Assembly (NCBI GenBank): GCA_030248195.1
Contig: JASAND010018443.1
Coordinates: 1-64,000, forward strand
Direction of reading: 5' to 3'
DNA: 64,000 bases
From: Trissonchulus latispiculum
Taxonomy: Eukaryota > Nematoda > Enoplea > Enoplida > Ironidae
Positions 1 through 11,536 of the stretch are shown here, in pieces. A program made the position numbers and the translations under genes. Under the pieces are notes generated by a model. The model did not search any database and was not told the DNA's origin. It saw nothing but the letters and a program-made list of their open reading frames with translations. Positions within the stretch are counted from its first letter, which is position 1. The number at the start of each line of letters is the position of its first letter.

Positions 1-297
1 GACACGGACGGGGAAAGGGAACAAGTAACCCGACGGTCAAAAGCATCCTCAGGTACTGAGCAGACAGCGATTCCCACACAGAACAGATTCGCTCCGTTAG
101 AAGTACAGGATTACGCGCCTATTAGACATGGCTGGGCGCTCGTGACCCAAGCGGTCGAACAGGCCCACGTGGTAGCTCAGTCTATCGGAGAGCAGATCCA
201 ACAATACTCCGTAAACGTAACGTCCGTGACGGATCAGGTCCGTCAATCTATGCAAGGGTTCGAACAACTCTTGGCCGAATTCGCACAAAAGGACTAA
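1..297 (+). CDS. C-terminal end of a retrotransposon Gag-like ORF (5' truncated by window)
   Basis: An open frame runs from the first base to a TAA at 295-297, giving 98 residues with no start inside the window. The product is hydrophilic and Gln/Glu-rich. It has a stretch resembling an amphipathic helix or coiled coil (residues about 50-95) and lacks a visible zinc knuckle. It lies 30 nt upstream of the protease/RT frame of a Ty3/Gypsy-type pol on the same strand and with the same composition, so the tail of Gag is the natural reading. This rests on position and composition; no Gag motif is visible. Confidence 0.55.
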   Translation, partial: DTDGEREQVTRRSKASSGTEQTAIPTQNRFAPLEVQDYAPIRHGWALVTQAVEQAHVVAQSIGEQIQQYSVNVTSVTDQVRQSMQGFEQLLAEFAQKD

Positions 298-327
298 GAA
301 AGCACACTGCAGCCGCAACAAAAGGGT

Positions 328-1429
328 GTGCTCCGTGAACCGGACCAACCCATCTGGTCCGAGGACCCCCCGCAGCCTAGGAAAGGCAGACGCGGAGTCC
401 GACTAAATGATCCTAATGAGATCATAGTGTTGGATAGTACACCATTGGAAGAGGAACCAGTGCCTACCCAGCAGGAAGTTACTTCCGTTAATTTGGATGG
501 CGCTACAGCACAACCAGAGGACGTTACAGTAGCACTACCAGAGATCGCTGCTACCCCTGGAAATCCATTAGGAAATGGTGCGGCCACCGTAAATCAGCAA
601 GAAGCGACTTCTACTGATATCGGGACGAAGTACGGCACATGGGACCTAGATGAACAGCTCCGTGCCGCCATCCACCCAGTTCGACGAGCCGATTTTAACC
701 TTGAAGTCGAAACCAGTGACAACGAGGAAGCTAGTGGGCAACCCACAGCCCAGAATAAACACTTAAACAGAGCGGTACTCTCTGTTTTGAACGGAACAGT
801 GCCATTTTTTGTCTCGCAATGTACCCATATAGCACTGAAGAAAAGCCCGTATGTTATCGTGGAGGTCAAGGGCATTAAGACCCTAGCCCTGTTGGACACA
901 GGTGCTAATATTTGCTTGATGTCCAAGGAATTCTTTGACCAACTTAATACCAATGGGCGTTTACATTTGGACGAAACAGGCTACAGAGGTAGCCACGGCA
1001 GCCGATGACCGGAGCCTAGCTATATTGGGTACAACCAAGATCTCGTTTAAGCTGCATGGAGTTTGGTACGAATATAACTTTAATGTTACAAATAGCCTGC
1101 AACAAGATTTTATTATCAGCTATGACTTCCAGGCGGACCATAATTGGGTGATTTTCCCCCACCAACACCTTCTGCTCTGTGACAAGAAGAAGGTACCCTT
1201 GCTGACCCCAGGTGACCTGCAGGCGTTAGCTAACCGTTTCAGTATAGCCGTGTCGTGTACGGTCTATTACTGTATGAGGGAGACATGCAAGTTACCCCCT
1301 CGATCTGAGGTTATGGTGCCGGTTCGTTGCTGGCTCGGCGGAGTAGCAAAACCTGCTATAAACCAGGCAGTCGTATTCGAACCATCAGACGAAGTCTTAG
1401 TAGACTATGAGGTCTACCCTGTGCCTTGA
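328..1429 (+). pseudogene. Gypsy pol: retropepsin region, frameshifted
   Basis: The first frame (328-1008) has a polar N-terminal linker of about 160 residues and then a retroviral-type aspartic protease core with the active-site motif LLDTGAN near residue 188. The reading shifts by one frame near 970; the second frame (935-1429) carries the rest of the protease fold and the linker toward RT. A TGA at 1427-1429 interrupts this second frame, which then continues in phase. The catalytic Asp is intact, so the damage is recent or comes from assembly indels. In the living element this enzyme would process the Gag-Pol polyprotein. Confidence 0.85.
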
Positions 1430-2212
1430 GCCCTGGAAGTGTCCTCCCAAGTTAATTACATCAAAGTCTATAACCCTCTGGACAGAACGACGCAGCTACC
1501 TAAGGGGTTACCCCTAGGACAGGCAGAACCAGTCACAACGGTGACCGAGCGACAAGGGTTCCGTTATGCTGCTGAATTGGGGGTGAACTTTGCACAGATT
1601 CACCCACATCTAGCTGGGTGGGCGACTCACCCAGCGGCTCGGGTACAGGAAAAAGAACTGCGACATGCTCTTACCGAGGATGAGAAACTAGAACCTTACC
1701 ACCCAGGCGATACAGTTCCTATGGTCAATAGCGTCGGTAATGCTATACCAGTTCCGCGGTGGGTTGACCCCACTGTATGTGTAGCCCAGGACGATCAGGC
1801 ATGGGGTTACGAGGAACCACCGGCATTAACGGATAAAGGCTTGCAGGCTTTTAATTACCTACATTATTTGGCTGACGAAATGACTTCGCAGCCTATGCCC
1901 TCACTAGAAGAACGTCAACAATTTATCGACGAGAATGTCGACTTTGATTCTATGATCCTAGATGAGGAAGGCAAAGCGAAATTACGGGATATACTGGTTG
2001 AATTCTATGACGTGGTCTCCCGACCGGGTAACCCGGGTCGGACCAAAGTAGACCAGCATGTCATCGACACAGGTAAAGAGGGTCCTGTGAAAGGACGATC
2101 TTACCGGTATAATCCCAAGGACAAGGCCGAGATTGAAAAGCATATCCGTGCAATACTGGACGAGGGGGTCTGCTCACCCTCTACCAGTCCCTGGTCCTCA
2201 CCCTGTATCTTA
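1430..2212 (+). pseudogene. Gypsy pol: N-terminal part of reverse transcriptase, cut by transposon insertion
   Basis: The frame of the protease end resumes after the TGA and runs into the N-terminal RT segment, with the usual basic and acidic linker and the entry motif SPWSSPCIL just before the break. The last native codon is TTA at 2210-2212, which is also the target-site duplication of the inserted element. The codon phase at this point matches the phase at 7887-7889, so this and the next RT segment were one gene. ORF calls that run past 2212 read into the transposon and should be ignored. Confidence 0.9.
2210..2212. repeat. TTA target-site duplication, left
   Basis: TTA directly precedes GGGCC and matches the TTA at 7887-7889. 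It doubles as a Leu codon of the RT. Confidence 0.9.
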
Positions 2213-2440
2213 GGGCCTTTTCATAAAATCGTATTCATAAAATACCAACGGATTAAACTTTAATCCGGGACGTATTCATAAAATCGCGACGGATTAAAAA
2301 CTTGGCGGATTAAACTTTAATCCGCGGCCTTTTCATAAAATGATTAAGTTTAATCCGTTTAATCCGTCACTTAAAAACAGTTCAAAAGCACAATAGTTTA
2401 ATCCTTGTTATTTGCGGGGATTGATCGGATTAAACATCAA
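2213..2440. repeat. Left subterminal array of GGATTAAAC / GTTTAATCC words
   Basis: Repeated inverted pairs of the form GGATTAAACTTTAATCC alternate with short TTCATAAAAT units, at least three times. The pattern is mirrored at 7617-7886. In many TIR transposons such subterminal arrays are transposase-binding sites; that role is inferred here. Confidence 0.8.
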
Positions 2441-4653
2441 ATATAGTGCCGATTCCATTTGGAGACACAACTTTAAACCTTTATTGCTCATTCATTATTT
2501 GGAGTTAGGCAATTATTTTTACATCAAAATGTAGCTTAACATTTTGACTTTTTTATGCCTACAATGAAACTTATTTTATTTTCTTGGAATTTTCTTAATT
2601 CATTATAAAACAACTGCAACTTTCAAATTTTTTACAGACTGACGTAACTTTTTGGTGGGACATTGGGTTTATTACTCTTAGGTATAAAGAAATCATTCTT
2701 CGTTCTGTAAAATCAGATATTAACATGCTTGCGCAACCCGAATATATACTAGCTGTCTACTTTTCTTATCTTTCTCACGCAACAACTTTGGCTAGAAAGC
2801 TGCAAAATAAAAACAGCAGCTACTAAAGGACTAAGCAGGTAAAGCAAGTAACACGTCAATTAACATTAATTATTACGTTCAAGCTTAAGTACAGCAAGTC
2901 TCTGTTAAAGTTTAGCTAAACTAATTTTATACCACTTCTGTGGTTAGTATTTGCTCTTCGTTTGATTTCTCAACCTAACTGGGTGAGCCTGACTGACTCC
3001 CGTCAACGTAATAATTATTAATAGAATTATCTTGTTTAAGTTTAATTAATGCTAATGTTTAATTAGATTAGTAATTACTCTAAGTAATTAATGAAAGTTA
3101 ATTAATTAGGATGTTAAATAGTCTAAATAATGTTTTAAGCAAAAAGGTAGCTCGGCTTGCTCTTTCACTGGTTTCAGGTACTTTGTTTCAACCCCCTCTA
3201 AATTGTTCTGCATTTTTATGTTAAAAGATTTTTAGTTTCCCCTTCGCAAATCGCGAAAGGGGACCTCCTCAATACCCGTGTAGTTAGAAAAGTGAATATA
3301 GTGATCTTCGTACTAGAGACTGCTTCAGACTCGCGATCTATTATCAGTCCATTCGAAATTTTCGTAGGTTTCAGGTTCTAATCAAAGTTAGAGTTCTCTA
3401 TTAAAGCTTGCTCAGGGATTAATCTGTGTAGCAAGCAGCTGGTTACATTTATGTTATCATATTGGTCTATTAGCAGAGCTTAGGTTTAAATAACTAGGTA
3501 CTACCCTTAGGAACTTCATAATAGGCTGTCTTTTAACTGAGTGCTCGTTGATTAATCGATTGTTTGTTTTTTGTATTCAGTTGTAGCCATACATGAACGT
3601 GATGTTAAGTATGACTGACCCTTGTGAAAGCAAATTTGGATACCCTTTTTGGAAGCAATTTTTCTAAAGCGTACTATTTATTGAAAGCTTTTAGCGATTT
3701 TTGCAATTTTAACGTACAGCATTTTTTCAAAAACAAGATTTTTCGGACGTTTTTTAGAAGAAAGTGATTTAAGCAAAAAGCTCGGGCAAAGCCGGAAAGT
3801 GTTTGAAAATTTTAGTCGTAAAATCTATTTTTGGGCAATTTTCTTACCCCTTGTTGGAACAATTTAGGGACCACTTGTGAGCGACTTCGCCGAGTGGCGG
3901 TTTCCACCATTTACCTCCCTTTTCCACCTGTGGTCAACCTGAATTCAGCATCTAGTAGTTGTCTATTATAAGCTGTATTGTTTTAAGTAAGTCGTTGATA
4001 ATTGTTGCAACCTAAATACTTGCATAACCTTCGGTCTGTTTTGAATCTCTTCATCTGCACAGCTTTTGTACATTAAACCCTAAAATTTGTAGTTTCAGTG
4101 ATTCATTCTGCTAGGATCTCAAAGTTTAGCTTAGTTTCGATTGGGGCCTTAGTTAGTACTGTTATATCTTGCTGGCAGCGTGATTTGTATCTGTTTCGTC
4201 AAATTGTGAACTCGAGTGGGAGAGTTGTGGTTCAGAGCAAACTGCTAAACGTTTTGAGCAAGATGCACTCTAGCTTCTTAGTAAAGAAACTCTTAGTCGC
4301 GAACATGCGATTCTGGTGTATGGTTGTTTGCGTTCTTGAAACGTAGACCAGATAATTCAGGGAACTTACGGCGTAATTCCAGACACTGAGAAATTTGTGC
4401 GCAAATATTTTCCCTGTGAGTGTAACAGTTGTACTGACTGTGTAGTGTTGGGCATCTGCTTGATTCCAGAAGGTGGTGACCTGTGGGCTTCTGCAGAACT
4501 CGATAGTTGCTCGCTGAACGTGAGCTGGCCTTGAGCGGAAGTGGAGCTTAGCTTTGGATGATTTGAACTCACGGCCTAAAGCGGACAAATCTGGTTGGGA
4601 TTGGGTAGAACAAAACAAGGCTGCTTAGTATGAAGGATGTAAGAGGTGACTCA

Positions 4654-5430
4654 GGGCCTTTTCATAAATTGGATTAAACGGATTAACTAAAACTTTAATC
4701 ATTTTATGAATACGCTCACGGATTAAACGGATTAAGGTTTAATCCGTGACTTAAGCGGACTAGTTTAATCCGTCGATCAAAAACGTATTCATAAAATACC
4801 GACGGATTAAACTTTAATCCGTGACGTATTCATAAAATCGTGGCTGATTAAAATCTTGGCGGATTAAACTTTAATCCGCAGCCTTTTCATAAAATGATTA
4901 AGTTTAATCCGTTTAATCCGTCACTTAAAAACAGTTCAAAAGCACTCGGGTTTAATCCTTGTTATTTGCGGGGATTAAACGATTAAACATCTGACTAAAT
5001 AAACATTAGCACCGCTTGCGTTTGACACATCGACTTTAAACCTTCACTGCTCATTCATTACTTGACTGGAGTTCAGCAATCATCGTTATATCAAAATATA
5101 GCTTAACATTTTGCCTTTTTAATGGCTACGATTAAACATATTTTGGTTGTCTATAATTTTCTTTGCTAATTATGGAACGAGTGCAACTTTTCAAATTTTT
5201 GCCGACTGAAGTAATGTTTTTGTGGGACATCAGTTTCATCACTCGATACTTCTGTCAAATGGGGATCATTCTTAGTTTATAACGAAATCGCTCTTCGTCC
5301 TGAAAAATCAGATATTAAAATGTTTGTGTAACCCGAATACTAACTGTCTACCTTTCTCGTCTTTCTTACGCATGAATTTTAGCTAGAAAGCAGCAAAACA
5401 AAGCTGCAGCTAGCAAAAAGTACTCGTAGG
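4654..5430. repeat. Second copy of the transposon left end inside the element
   Basis: GGGCCTTTTCATAAA reappears at 4654 after TCA and is followed by the same subterminal words. The stretch from about 4787 to 5430 then follows 2228-2830 segment by segment, including TTCATAAAATGATTAAG and the later CATTCATTA and AGCTTAACATTTTG stretches. This is a nested or tandem copy of the left half. Only one matching right end (7617-7886) is seen. Confidence 0.75.
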
Positions 5431-5579
5431 AGGTTGTTTCCTCCTGTGCTGTGTTTTTAAATGGCGTAAACTTGTTGCCCAATATTCAGAGTTGGAAAGA
5501 GATTAGTTTGAGGCTTATATGTTATTCCACTACCATCTCAAACTACAAACTAGTTTACTTTTCTGGCTAACTACATTCT

Positions 5580-6460
5580 TTTTCAAAATTACTGCCGCAT
5601 CTTACGGACAATTTTGGTTTATTTATGCTCAATCGATACACGGTCTAATTGCACATTTTGTCAATGCCTATAAGCTGCAGTTCGTTGCTTTAAGCTAAGA
5701 AAGCGATTTGGCCAAAAATCAGTTTTGGCAAAACAGCCATTATTTTGTTTTGAACATAGGCTTGTCGCCAACTACCACCCATGGATTCGCATGATGTTTG
5801 ACAATATGAAAACGCACACTATTGCGAAGGTTCATTTTGGTTTGAGCTGAAACGTCTCCAGTTTGAGAGAAACCTCAATGCGTATTTGCGAAATGTCGTG
5901 CCACGGGACATTTAACAGATTTTCTGTGGAATTAAGACCTGCTGAGTCAAATCCTAAAGATAGTCTCCGGCTCACATGTCCTTCACAATAAGGGCGCAAA
6001 AAGAAATTTTGGTCGTTTCTACAGTTTTGAGAAATCCATGTTGGTGGCCTCTATTCAGCCGGTATGTCAAAAATTTTTGCTAGTTTTTTGCTTATTTTTG
6101 CTAGTTTCGTAACCTCCAACTATCCATTTTTGAAAATCGATTTCTCAAAACTGTGGAATTAACCTAGATTTCCGTTTATGCCTTGATATATGAACGACAC
6201 GGGTCAAGAGTGATTTTTATTTAATCCTCAACAGAATCTTTATGCTACAAAAAATCCGCCAAATAAGCGGCAACACAAAATTTGGCAACTTCGAATTGAG
6301 GTCACTCGCAACTGACGATATTTTGGCCCTGCCCAAAAATGACCCTCCGCAATAGTGCGAATACATCCTGCCAAAAATCACGCGAATCCGTTTGGTAGTT
6401 TTTGAGAAATCGATGTTCAAAACAAAATAATCGCAGTTTGCCAAAATGGTTTTTCGCTCA
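5580..6460. repeat. Dispersed repeat family, copy 1 with an inverted partial copy
   Basis: From about 5580 to 6150 the sequence shares many stretches with 25690-26770, 44200-44760 and 48560-48970, for example TTGCACATTTT, TTTGAGAAATC and GGAGCATTAAGAC-like segments. From about 6310 to 6460 a piece of the same family appears in the opposite orientation. No coding capacity or terminal structure was recognised. Confidence 0.6.
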
Positions 6461-7616
6461 AATCTCTAGATTAAAACATCGAACTCCAGCTATAGGTACC
6501 TATTGATAAAATATACAATTAGATGCGTATATATCGGTTGAGCAAAAATTTATAACATAGTTGTCTGTAAGATGGGCAGTAAATTTTAGAAAAACTGATA
6601 CTGAAAAAACTGAAAAAACCTCGAAGATAATCATTTTTTGAAGAATTGGAGCTTGTAAGGTGAAATTTGAAACCTAGCAAGTGTGAGGTGATTAATGCAG
6701 TAAATTGATGCTGGTTCGTTGGTAGACAATTCTCTATGCTAGCCAATAGCCAGACATTCGTTCTGTATTTATAGGAGGTTCTCAACCTTGAGGCTTGAAG
6801 CGTCATGCAAGCTTAGACTGTTCTGTTCTGAGGCAATACACAATATAATTGTCCAAAGTTTTATGACTCTTAAAGGTTTAACTTAAAATGTGAAAATTGA
6901 AACAATGGCGTTTTTAGACAAAATTTGCAGGATTAAAACCTAGAGAAAGATCACAGCCGAAAGAAAGTTTCTATTACTAGAGAGTGCACGCAGCGCTAGA
7001 AGCCATTTTTGTATATTTATGTACTGACAATGCAACGAAAACTTTTAGAAACAAGATTTTTAACGTAAATTTTACACTTTCCAATAATAACAATATGTCG
7101 GAGTCACCGCTGAATGGTTAAACAAAATATATATAGAAATTAAGAAATTCCATGGGGTTGTTTTGAGAAGTTCCGTGGGTACTGCAAAATGTGAACGGAT
7201 GTGTGAAATTCAGCAAAATTGGAGATGGCCAAGAATCAGCCAAAAGCAACCCCACTCTTCTTATGCGTGCTTTTAGGGGATTAGATTAAAATGTTGTTTT
7301 CTGTAAAATTAATCTATATAACATTGTGCTAATAATCTCATTGATAGCTCTGTATTGTTACTAGTCTAGTGAGCAGTTAATTCTCAAGCGAGCACATCAA
7401 AACAGTAAACCTGAAAATCATCATTGTAAAAATGTTACAAAGTTTAATGAGTTTAGTTTAGTTTAGTTTATTATTGTTGCTGTTAGCTATATATAGACTG
7501 AAGTAAGACGTTGGCACTCAGTAACTGAAAAAATATATGCTTAAAACTTGCAATTGTAAAATCAGTCAGCGAAATTAATAATGAAATATGGATACTCTTT
7601 GAAATATGTTAGCTTC

Positions 7617-7886
7617 ATCATAAAATCAGGATTAAACTGGCGGATTAAATGGATTAACTTAAACGGATTAACTTAAACGGATTAAAAGTGTATTCATAAA
7701 ATACGGATTAAACTACTTAAACGACTTAATTTAATCTGTTTAAGTTAATCCGTTTAAGTCGTGGCTCAGTTTAATCCGTTTAAGTAGTTTAATCCGTGAT
7801 TTTATGAATACGCATGTTTAATCTATTTAATCTGTTTAAGTTAATCCGTTTAAGTTAATCCATTTAATCATTTTATGAAAAGGCCC
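7617..7886. repeat. Right subterminal array and TIR of the 5.67-kb transposon
   Basis: A dense run of GGATTAA / TTAATCC words separated by TTCATAAAAT, in both orientations, ends in ATTTTATGAAAAGGCCC next to the TTA duplication. It forms long internal palindromes. Confidence 0.8.
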
Positions 7887-9302
7887 TTAGTTGGCAAGAA
7901 GGACGGCACGACGCGTCTAGTAATCAATTACCGACGACTGAATAAAATAACGAAAAAGGACAGTTATCCTTTGCCCAAGATTGACGAGATCCTGGATCAA
8001 CTCCAGGGCGATATATTTTCGACTATTGACTTAGCAGCGGGATACTGGCAAGTCGAGGTCTATCCAGAACATCGTGAACAGACAGCCTTTGTGTCACACA
8101 TGGGCCTTTTCCATATGAACGTCATGCCGTTCGGGTTGTGCAACGCAGCCGCAACGTTCCAACGGCTAATGGAAAAAGTCTTGACGGACCTACCAGTGTA
8201 CATAGATGACGTTTTGATTCCATCTACAGATCAGGATTCCCATTTAAAAATGCTCAGGTCGACCCTGATGCGTTTACGGGAAAATGGGTTACGTATCAAG
8301 CTTAAGAAGTGCTGCTTTGCCCGGGAAGCGGTGCCTTTTCTGGGCCACTACATAGGCCGTCACGGCATTAGTGTTGACCCAGATAAGGTGAAGGCAGTGG
8401 CCCAGCTTAGCCCACCTAAAGACGTCAAAGGCATTCGGTCTTTTCTGGGAATGTGTGGCTACTATAGGCGGTTCGTATCGAACTATGCTAAAGTAGCATA
8501 TCCATTGACGTACCTGCTGAAGAAAGGGGTACCCTTTGTCTGGTCCGATGCCTGTCAACAAGCCTTTGAGGAACTCAAACGGCATTTGACTCAAGCACCA
8601 GTCCTGGCTTTTCCTGATTTTGACAAAACATTTTATGTGTCAACCGATGCTAGTAAGCGGGGCTTTGGGGCTATTTTGGAGCAACAGTTCTCTGTCCCTC
8701 GGAGCCTAGACAAACCGAATGGACCGCGAGTGTTACGCGAGCGGCCGGTGGCGTATGCTAGTAGAACATTAACCCAAGGCGAGAAAGGCTATTCCGCAAC
8801 GGAAATGGAAGCCTTTGCAGCGTTATCGGGTTGTCAGAAGTTTCGGCATTACTTGTCCGTTAAGCAGTTTGTCCTGCGTACTGACCGTCAAGCAGTAAGG
8901 GACTTACTGAATAATATAAAAGCCTTGGGACAAGGCAAACTGGCCAGGTTTGCGACAAGTATGCTCGAATTTGACTTCATCGTAGAATATCGACCAGGCC
9001 GAGAGAATGCTGGACCGGATTGTCTATCTAGATTAGACCCGATTGACGAACCCGAGGACAGTGAACAGGAAGCTACAGCGGTCATGTACCCTCCAGAGGT
9101 GTACGCGTTGACGGTGGCCTTCCCGGCCCCACCGACCCTGCTTACTTGGAAACGCGAACTCGAGACGAAGAGGAATTCGCGATTTTGTTGGACTTTCTGG
9201 AACAAAAGCGGTTACCGGCTAACCGACAGGAAGCTCAAGAGGTTAGAAAGTTACGTTCTACCTTTTATATACGAAATGGGGTGCTTTATCGTTGGCACTT
9301 GA
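7887..9302 (+). pseudogene. Gypsy pol: reverse transcriptase palm/thumb and RNase H
   Basis: After the transposon, the RT resumes in phase and contains FSTIDLAAGYWQV, MPFGLCNAAATFQRLM and the catalytic YIDD, followed by the thumb/connection motif FLGMCGYYRRF. Next comes an RNase H domain with the STDASKRGFGA start and later the LRTDRQA and ENAGPDCLSRL motifs. Catalytic residues look intact over about 430 residues. The frame is lost in the RNase H-integrase linker, where the reading moves to the next frame (overlap 9146-9302). The first five codons of the ORF that opens at 7875 belong to the transposon. Confidence 0.93.
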
Positions 9303-10467
9303 ACAAGCACGCAGAAAGGAGAGGGTTACCCTTCCCTACGGTAGTTGTCCCGAAAGTCCAACGAGAACAATTGCTGAAGGAAGTGCATTCTGACTTTACA
9401 ACAGGAGGGCACCGTGCCCAACAGAATGCCATGGCCAGTCTAGAAACCAGGTACTGGTGGCGACGAATGTCGCAGGACCTCGAGGACTATATTGCTAACT
9501 GCAAATCCTGCGCCAAGTTTAGTCAAGGTCCTCGCCGACATCAAGCTACCATGCAAAATACGGTGGTGGTACGGCGACCACTGGACGTGGTCGCTATGGA
9601 CGTTATGCATTTCACGCAGAAAGAGACAAATCGAGGCAACACCTACGTCCTGTGTATAGTCGATTACCTCACGCGTTACGCGGAGGCGTTCGCCATGCCT
9701 AACGGAGAGCCGAAACCACGGCATACTGGTACTTTAATGGCTTCGTAGCTCGGTGGGGTGTCCCCGCGCGAATTCTAACAGATCAAGGTCCTAATTTTAT
9801 GTCCGTCTTTATGAAGGCGTTGGTGGACGCGAGTGGTTCGGAGCTACTCCGAACTACTGCATACCACCCGCAAACGAACGGCGTGGTGGAACGATTTAAC
9901 CGCACGCTGCGAAGCCTGGTTGCCCAGTACGTGAATTGCTTCCATTCCAATTGGGACGACTACCTGCCATGGGGTTTATCCATCTATAGAGCAACAATTC
10001 ATAGTGCTACGAAGGAAACACCCTATTTCTTGATGACTGGTAGAGACTACCGGTATCCGTTAGATAACTTCTTCCAGCTTCCTGGTGAAGAAGGTACCAC
10101 ACGGAATTACAGCGACGCACGAAGCCAGTTACTGGCTCGGCTTAATGAAGCCTGGCGGATCGCTCACGAGGCTTTACAGGAAGCAGCTTTGGTTAACAAG
10201 GAACGGTATGATACCAAGGCTACACCTGTCGACTATAAACCAGGTACCCTGGTTATGCTTAACATAGAGCAAAAGAATGTTCCGGCAGGCTTGAGCAGGA
10301 AGTTGCGGCCTAAATATGAAGGACCTTACCGTATCTTGGACAAGATTTCGGTAACGAATTATCGTATAGCTAGAACCAACGGACTGAGTGACCCAGTCGT
10401 TGTCAATATCAATAGACTGAAACTGTTTGTTGATGCTCCAGTGAAGTTGCCTGTAGTAACGTTGTAG
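9146..10467 (+). pseudogene. Gypsy pol: integrase (H2C2 finger, DDE core, C-terminal domain), frameshifted
   Basis: The frame at 9146-9748 holds the HHCC zinc finger (HSDFTTGGH ... CKSCAKF) and the first catalytic Asp in AMDVMHF. A one-base shift near 9708 moves the reading to the next frame. That frame (ORF from 9799, reading earlier) has the second Asp in LTDQGPNF and the Glu in NGVVERFNRTL, then a GPF/Y-like C-terminal segment (KYEGPYRI) ending at 10467. The DDE triad is complete, so the only visible damage is the shift. Integrase would insert the cDNA into the genome. Confidence 0.92.
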
Positions 10468-11536
10468 GTTACTTACAATGTTTGGCCTGAGCATAGAGTC
10501 TAGCTAAACCTTGTGTGACACAGGAGCTCCTGTTTTCTGTGGACCAATTTGGGTTTTAAGTCGTCGGCCGACGCACTAGTAGCTAGGGTTTTAACCTAAC
10601 ACTTGGTGGTAGCATAGTATGTGTTGCATTACACCCCTAGGGGTGGGGTAAAATTTCTTTCAGGACCTCCTTTAGATTTATTGGTTCTTTGTAAACTGGG
10701 GTTTTCATTTAATCTTACAACTTCCTTTCCTTAACCTGTGGCTATTAAAATTTAGTCATGGGTTTAATTCATTCCTTTATCTCATATTTTAATTTTCTTT
10801 AAACCCTAAATTATAGGGTTTTCACAATTCATTAAATTTATCTAGGGGGGGGGTTCTCTTTTATTTCCTACGATTCCTTAGTTTCGTGTCGAATTATTCA
10901 AGGAGGTCCTGCCCTGTTTTCTATTCCTATTATGTACGCCTATATATATATATATCCATATAAGCGTATATACCGGTATGTGTATTTCTAATCCTTATGT
11001 GTGTAGTTTATTTGACTTATCCCCTTACGTAGGCTAATAGTAGGTAGTTCACCCTCTCTGTATGTGTAGTTTCTTTCACTTTTCCTTCCTTTCACATCTG
11101 TCATGCTTTCACCTTCTGTTAGATTTTTCATATTTTTCGAGGCTTAGTTTAGATTCTTTGTGTCGGTTGAGCGATGCATTAAGTCCTGGGTAACCCACGA
11201 CTTTGCATGTAATATCATTGGGGCAAAAAGCATGGAATTTTGTCGGTTTTGGTTTTGGGATAAATACGCATTAAGGGTACCTTATTGCGTGTTTCGGACG
11301 AACATCTAGGTGAAGTCACTTCTACTAGTTCTTAGGCCGGCCTCCTTTTTACAACACATGTTGCTGTTTTTCTGATTTCAGGATTAATTCTATATGCGAT
11401 TTGATTTGCTACGTTGATCTTGAATTTATTCTATACTGCGAATTTTTGCAAATATCTGGGTTCATTACGATCACCAGATACATCATTACTGATTCATTTG
11501 CTACAACTTGCCTTGCTCAAGCGTGTTGTCTAGTTT
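10468..11536. other. Non-coding spacer after Gypsy pol; possible LTR/UTR
   Basis: AT-rich, no credible ORF. It contains a short TA-repeat run near 10941-10955 and a G-run near 10845. It sits where a 3' LTR and the leader of the next ORF block would be expected, but I found no second copy of it in the window, so an LTR assignment is not supported. Confidence 0.5.

Larger units (their letters stand above)
2213..7886. mobile_element. 5,674-bp non-autonomous TIR DNA transposon (TTA TSD, GGGCC ends), PIF/Harbinger-like
   Basis: The left end reads GGGCCTTTTCATAAAAT and the right end is its inverted counterpart, ATTTTATGAAAAGGCCC. Both sides are flanked by TTA (2210-2212 and 7887-7889). Excising the element and one TTA restores the RT codon phase exactly. 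A 3-bp TTA duplication with G/C-rich short ends fits PIF/Harbinger (TWA target), but no DDE transposase or Myb-like ORF is visible, so the superfamily is inferred. The ends are crowded with inverted copies of the word GGATTAAAC. The interior is AT-rich, holds a second partial copy of the left end (from 4654) and copies of a dispersed repeat (5580-6460), and shows no credible gene. Confidence 0.88.
1..10467 (+). mobile_element. Ty3/Gypsy-like LTR retrotransposon, interrupted and frameshifted
   Basis: Retropepsin (LLDTGA), RT with YIDD, RNase H, H2C2 integrase zinc finger and DDE integrase core follow in the standard Ty3/Gypsy order on the plus strand. The coding part is split at 2213-7886 by a DNA transposon. 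It also carries a frameshift near 970, an in-frame TGA at 1427-1429, and frameshifts near 9150-9300 and near 9708. I could not locate a convincing LTR pair: the 5' end is outside the window and the 3' LTR would have to lie after 10467. Coordinates cover only the visible part. Confidence 0.9.

Noticed and set aside
4098..4346. ORF inside the 5.67-kb transposon as a transposase
   Set aside because: 82 residues, no DDE or Myb-like motif, composition of random AT-rich DNA.
10468..11536. 3' LTR of the first Gypsy element
   Set aside because: No second copy of this sequence was found in the window and no clear TG...CA boundaries.
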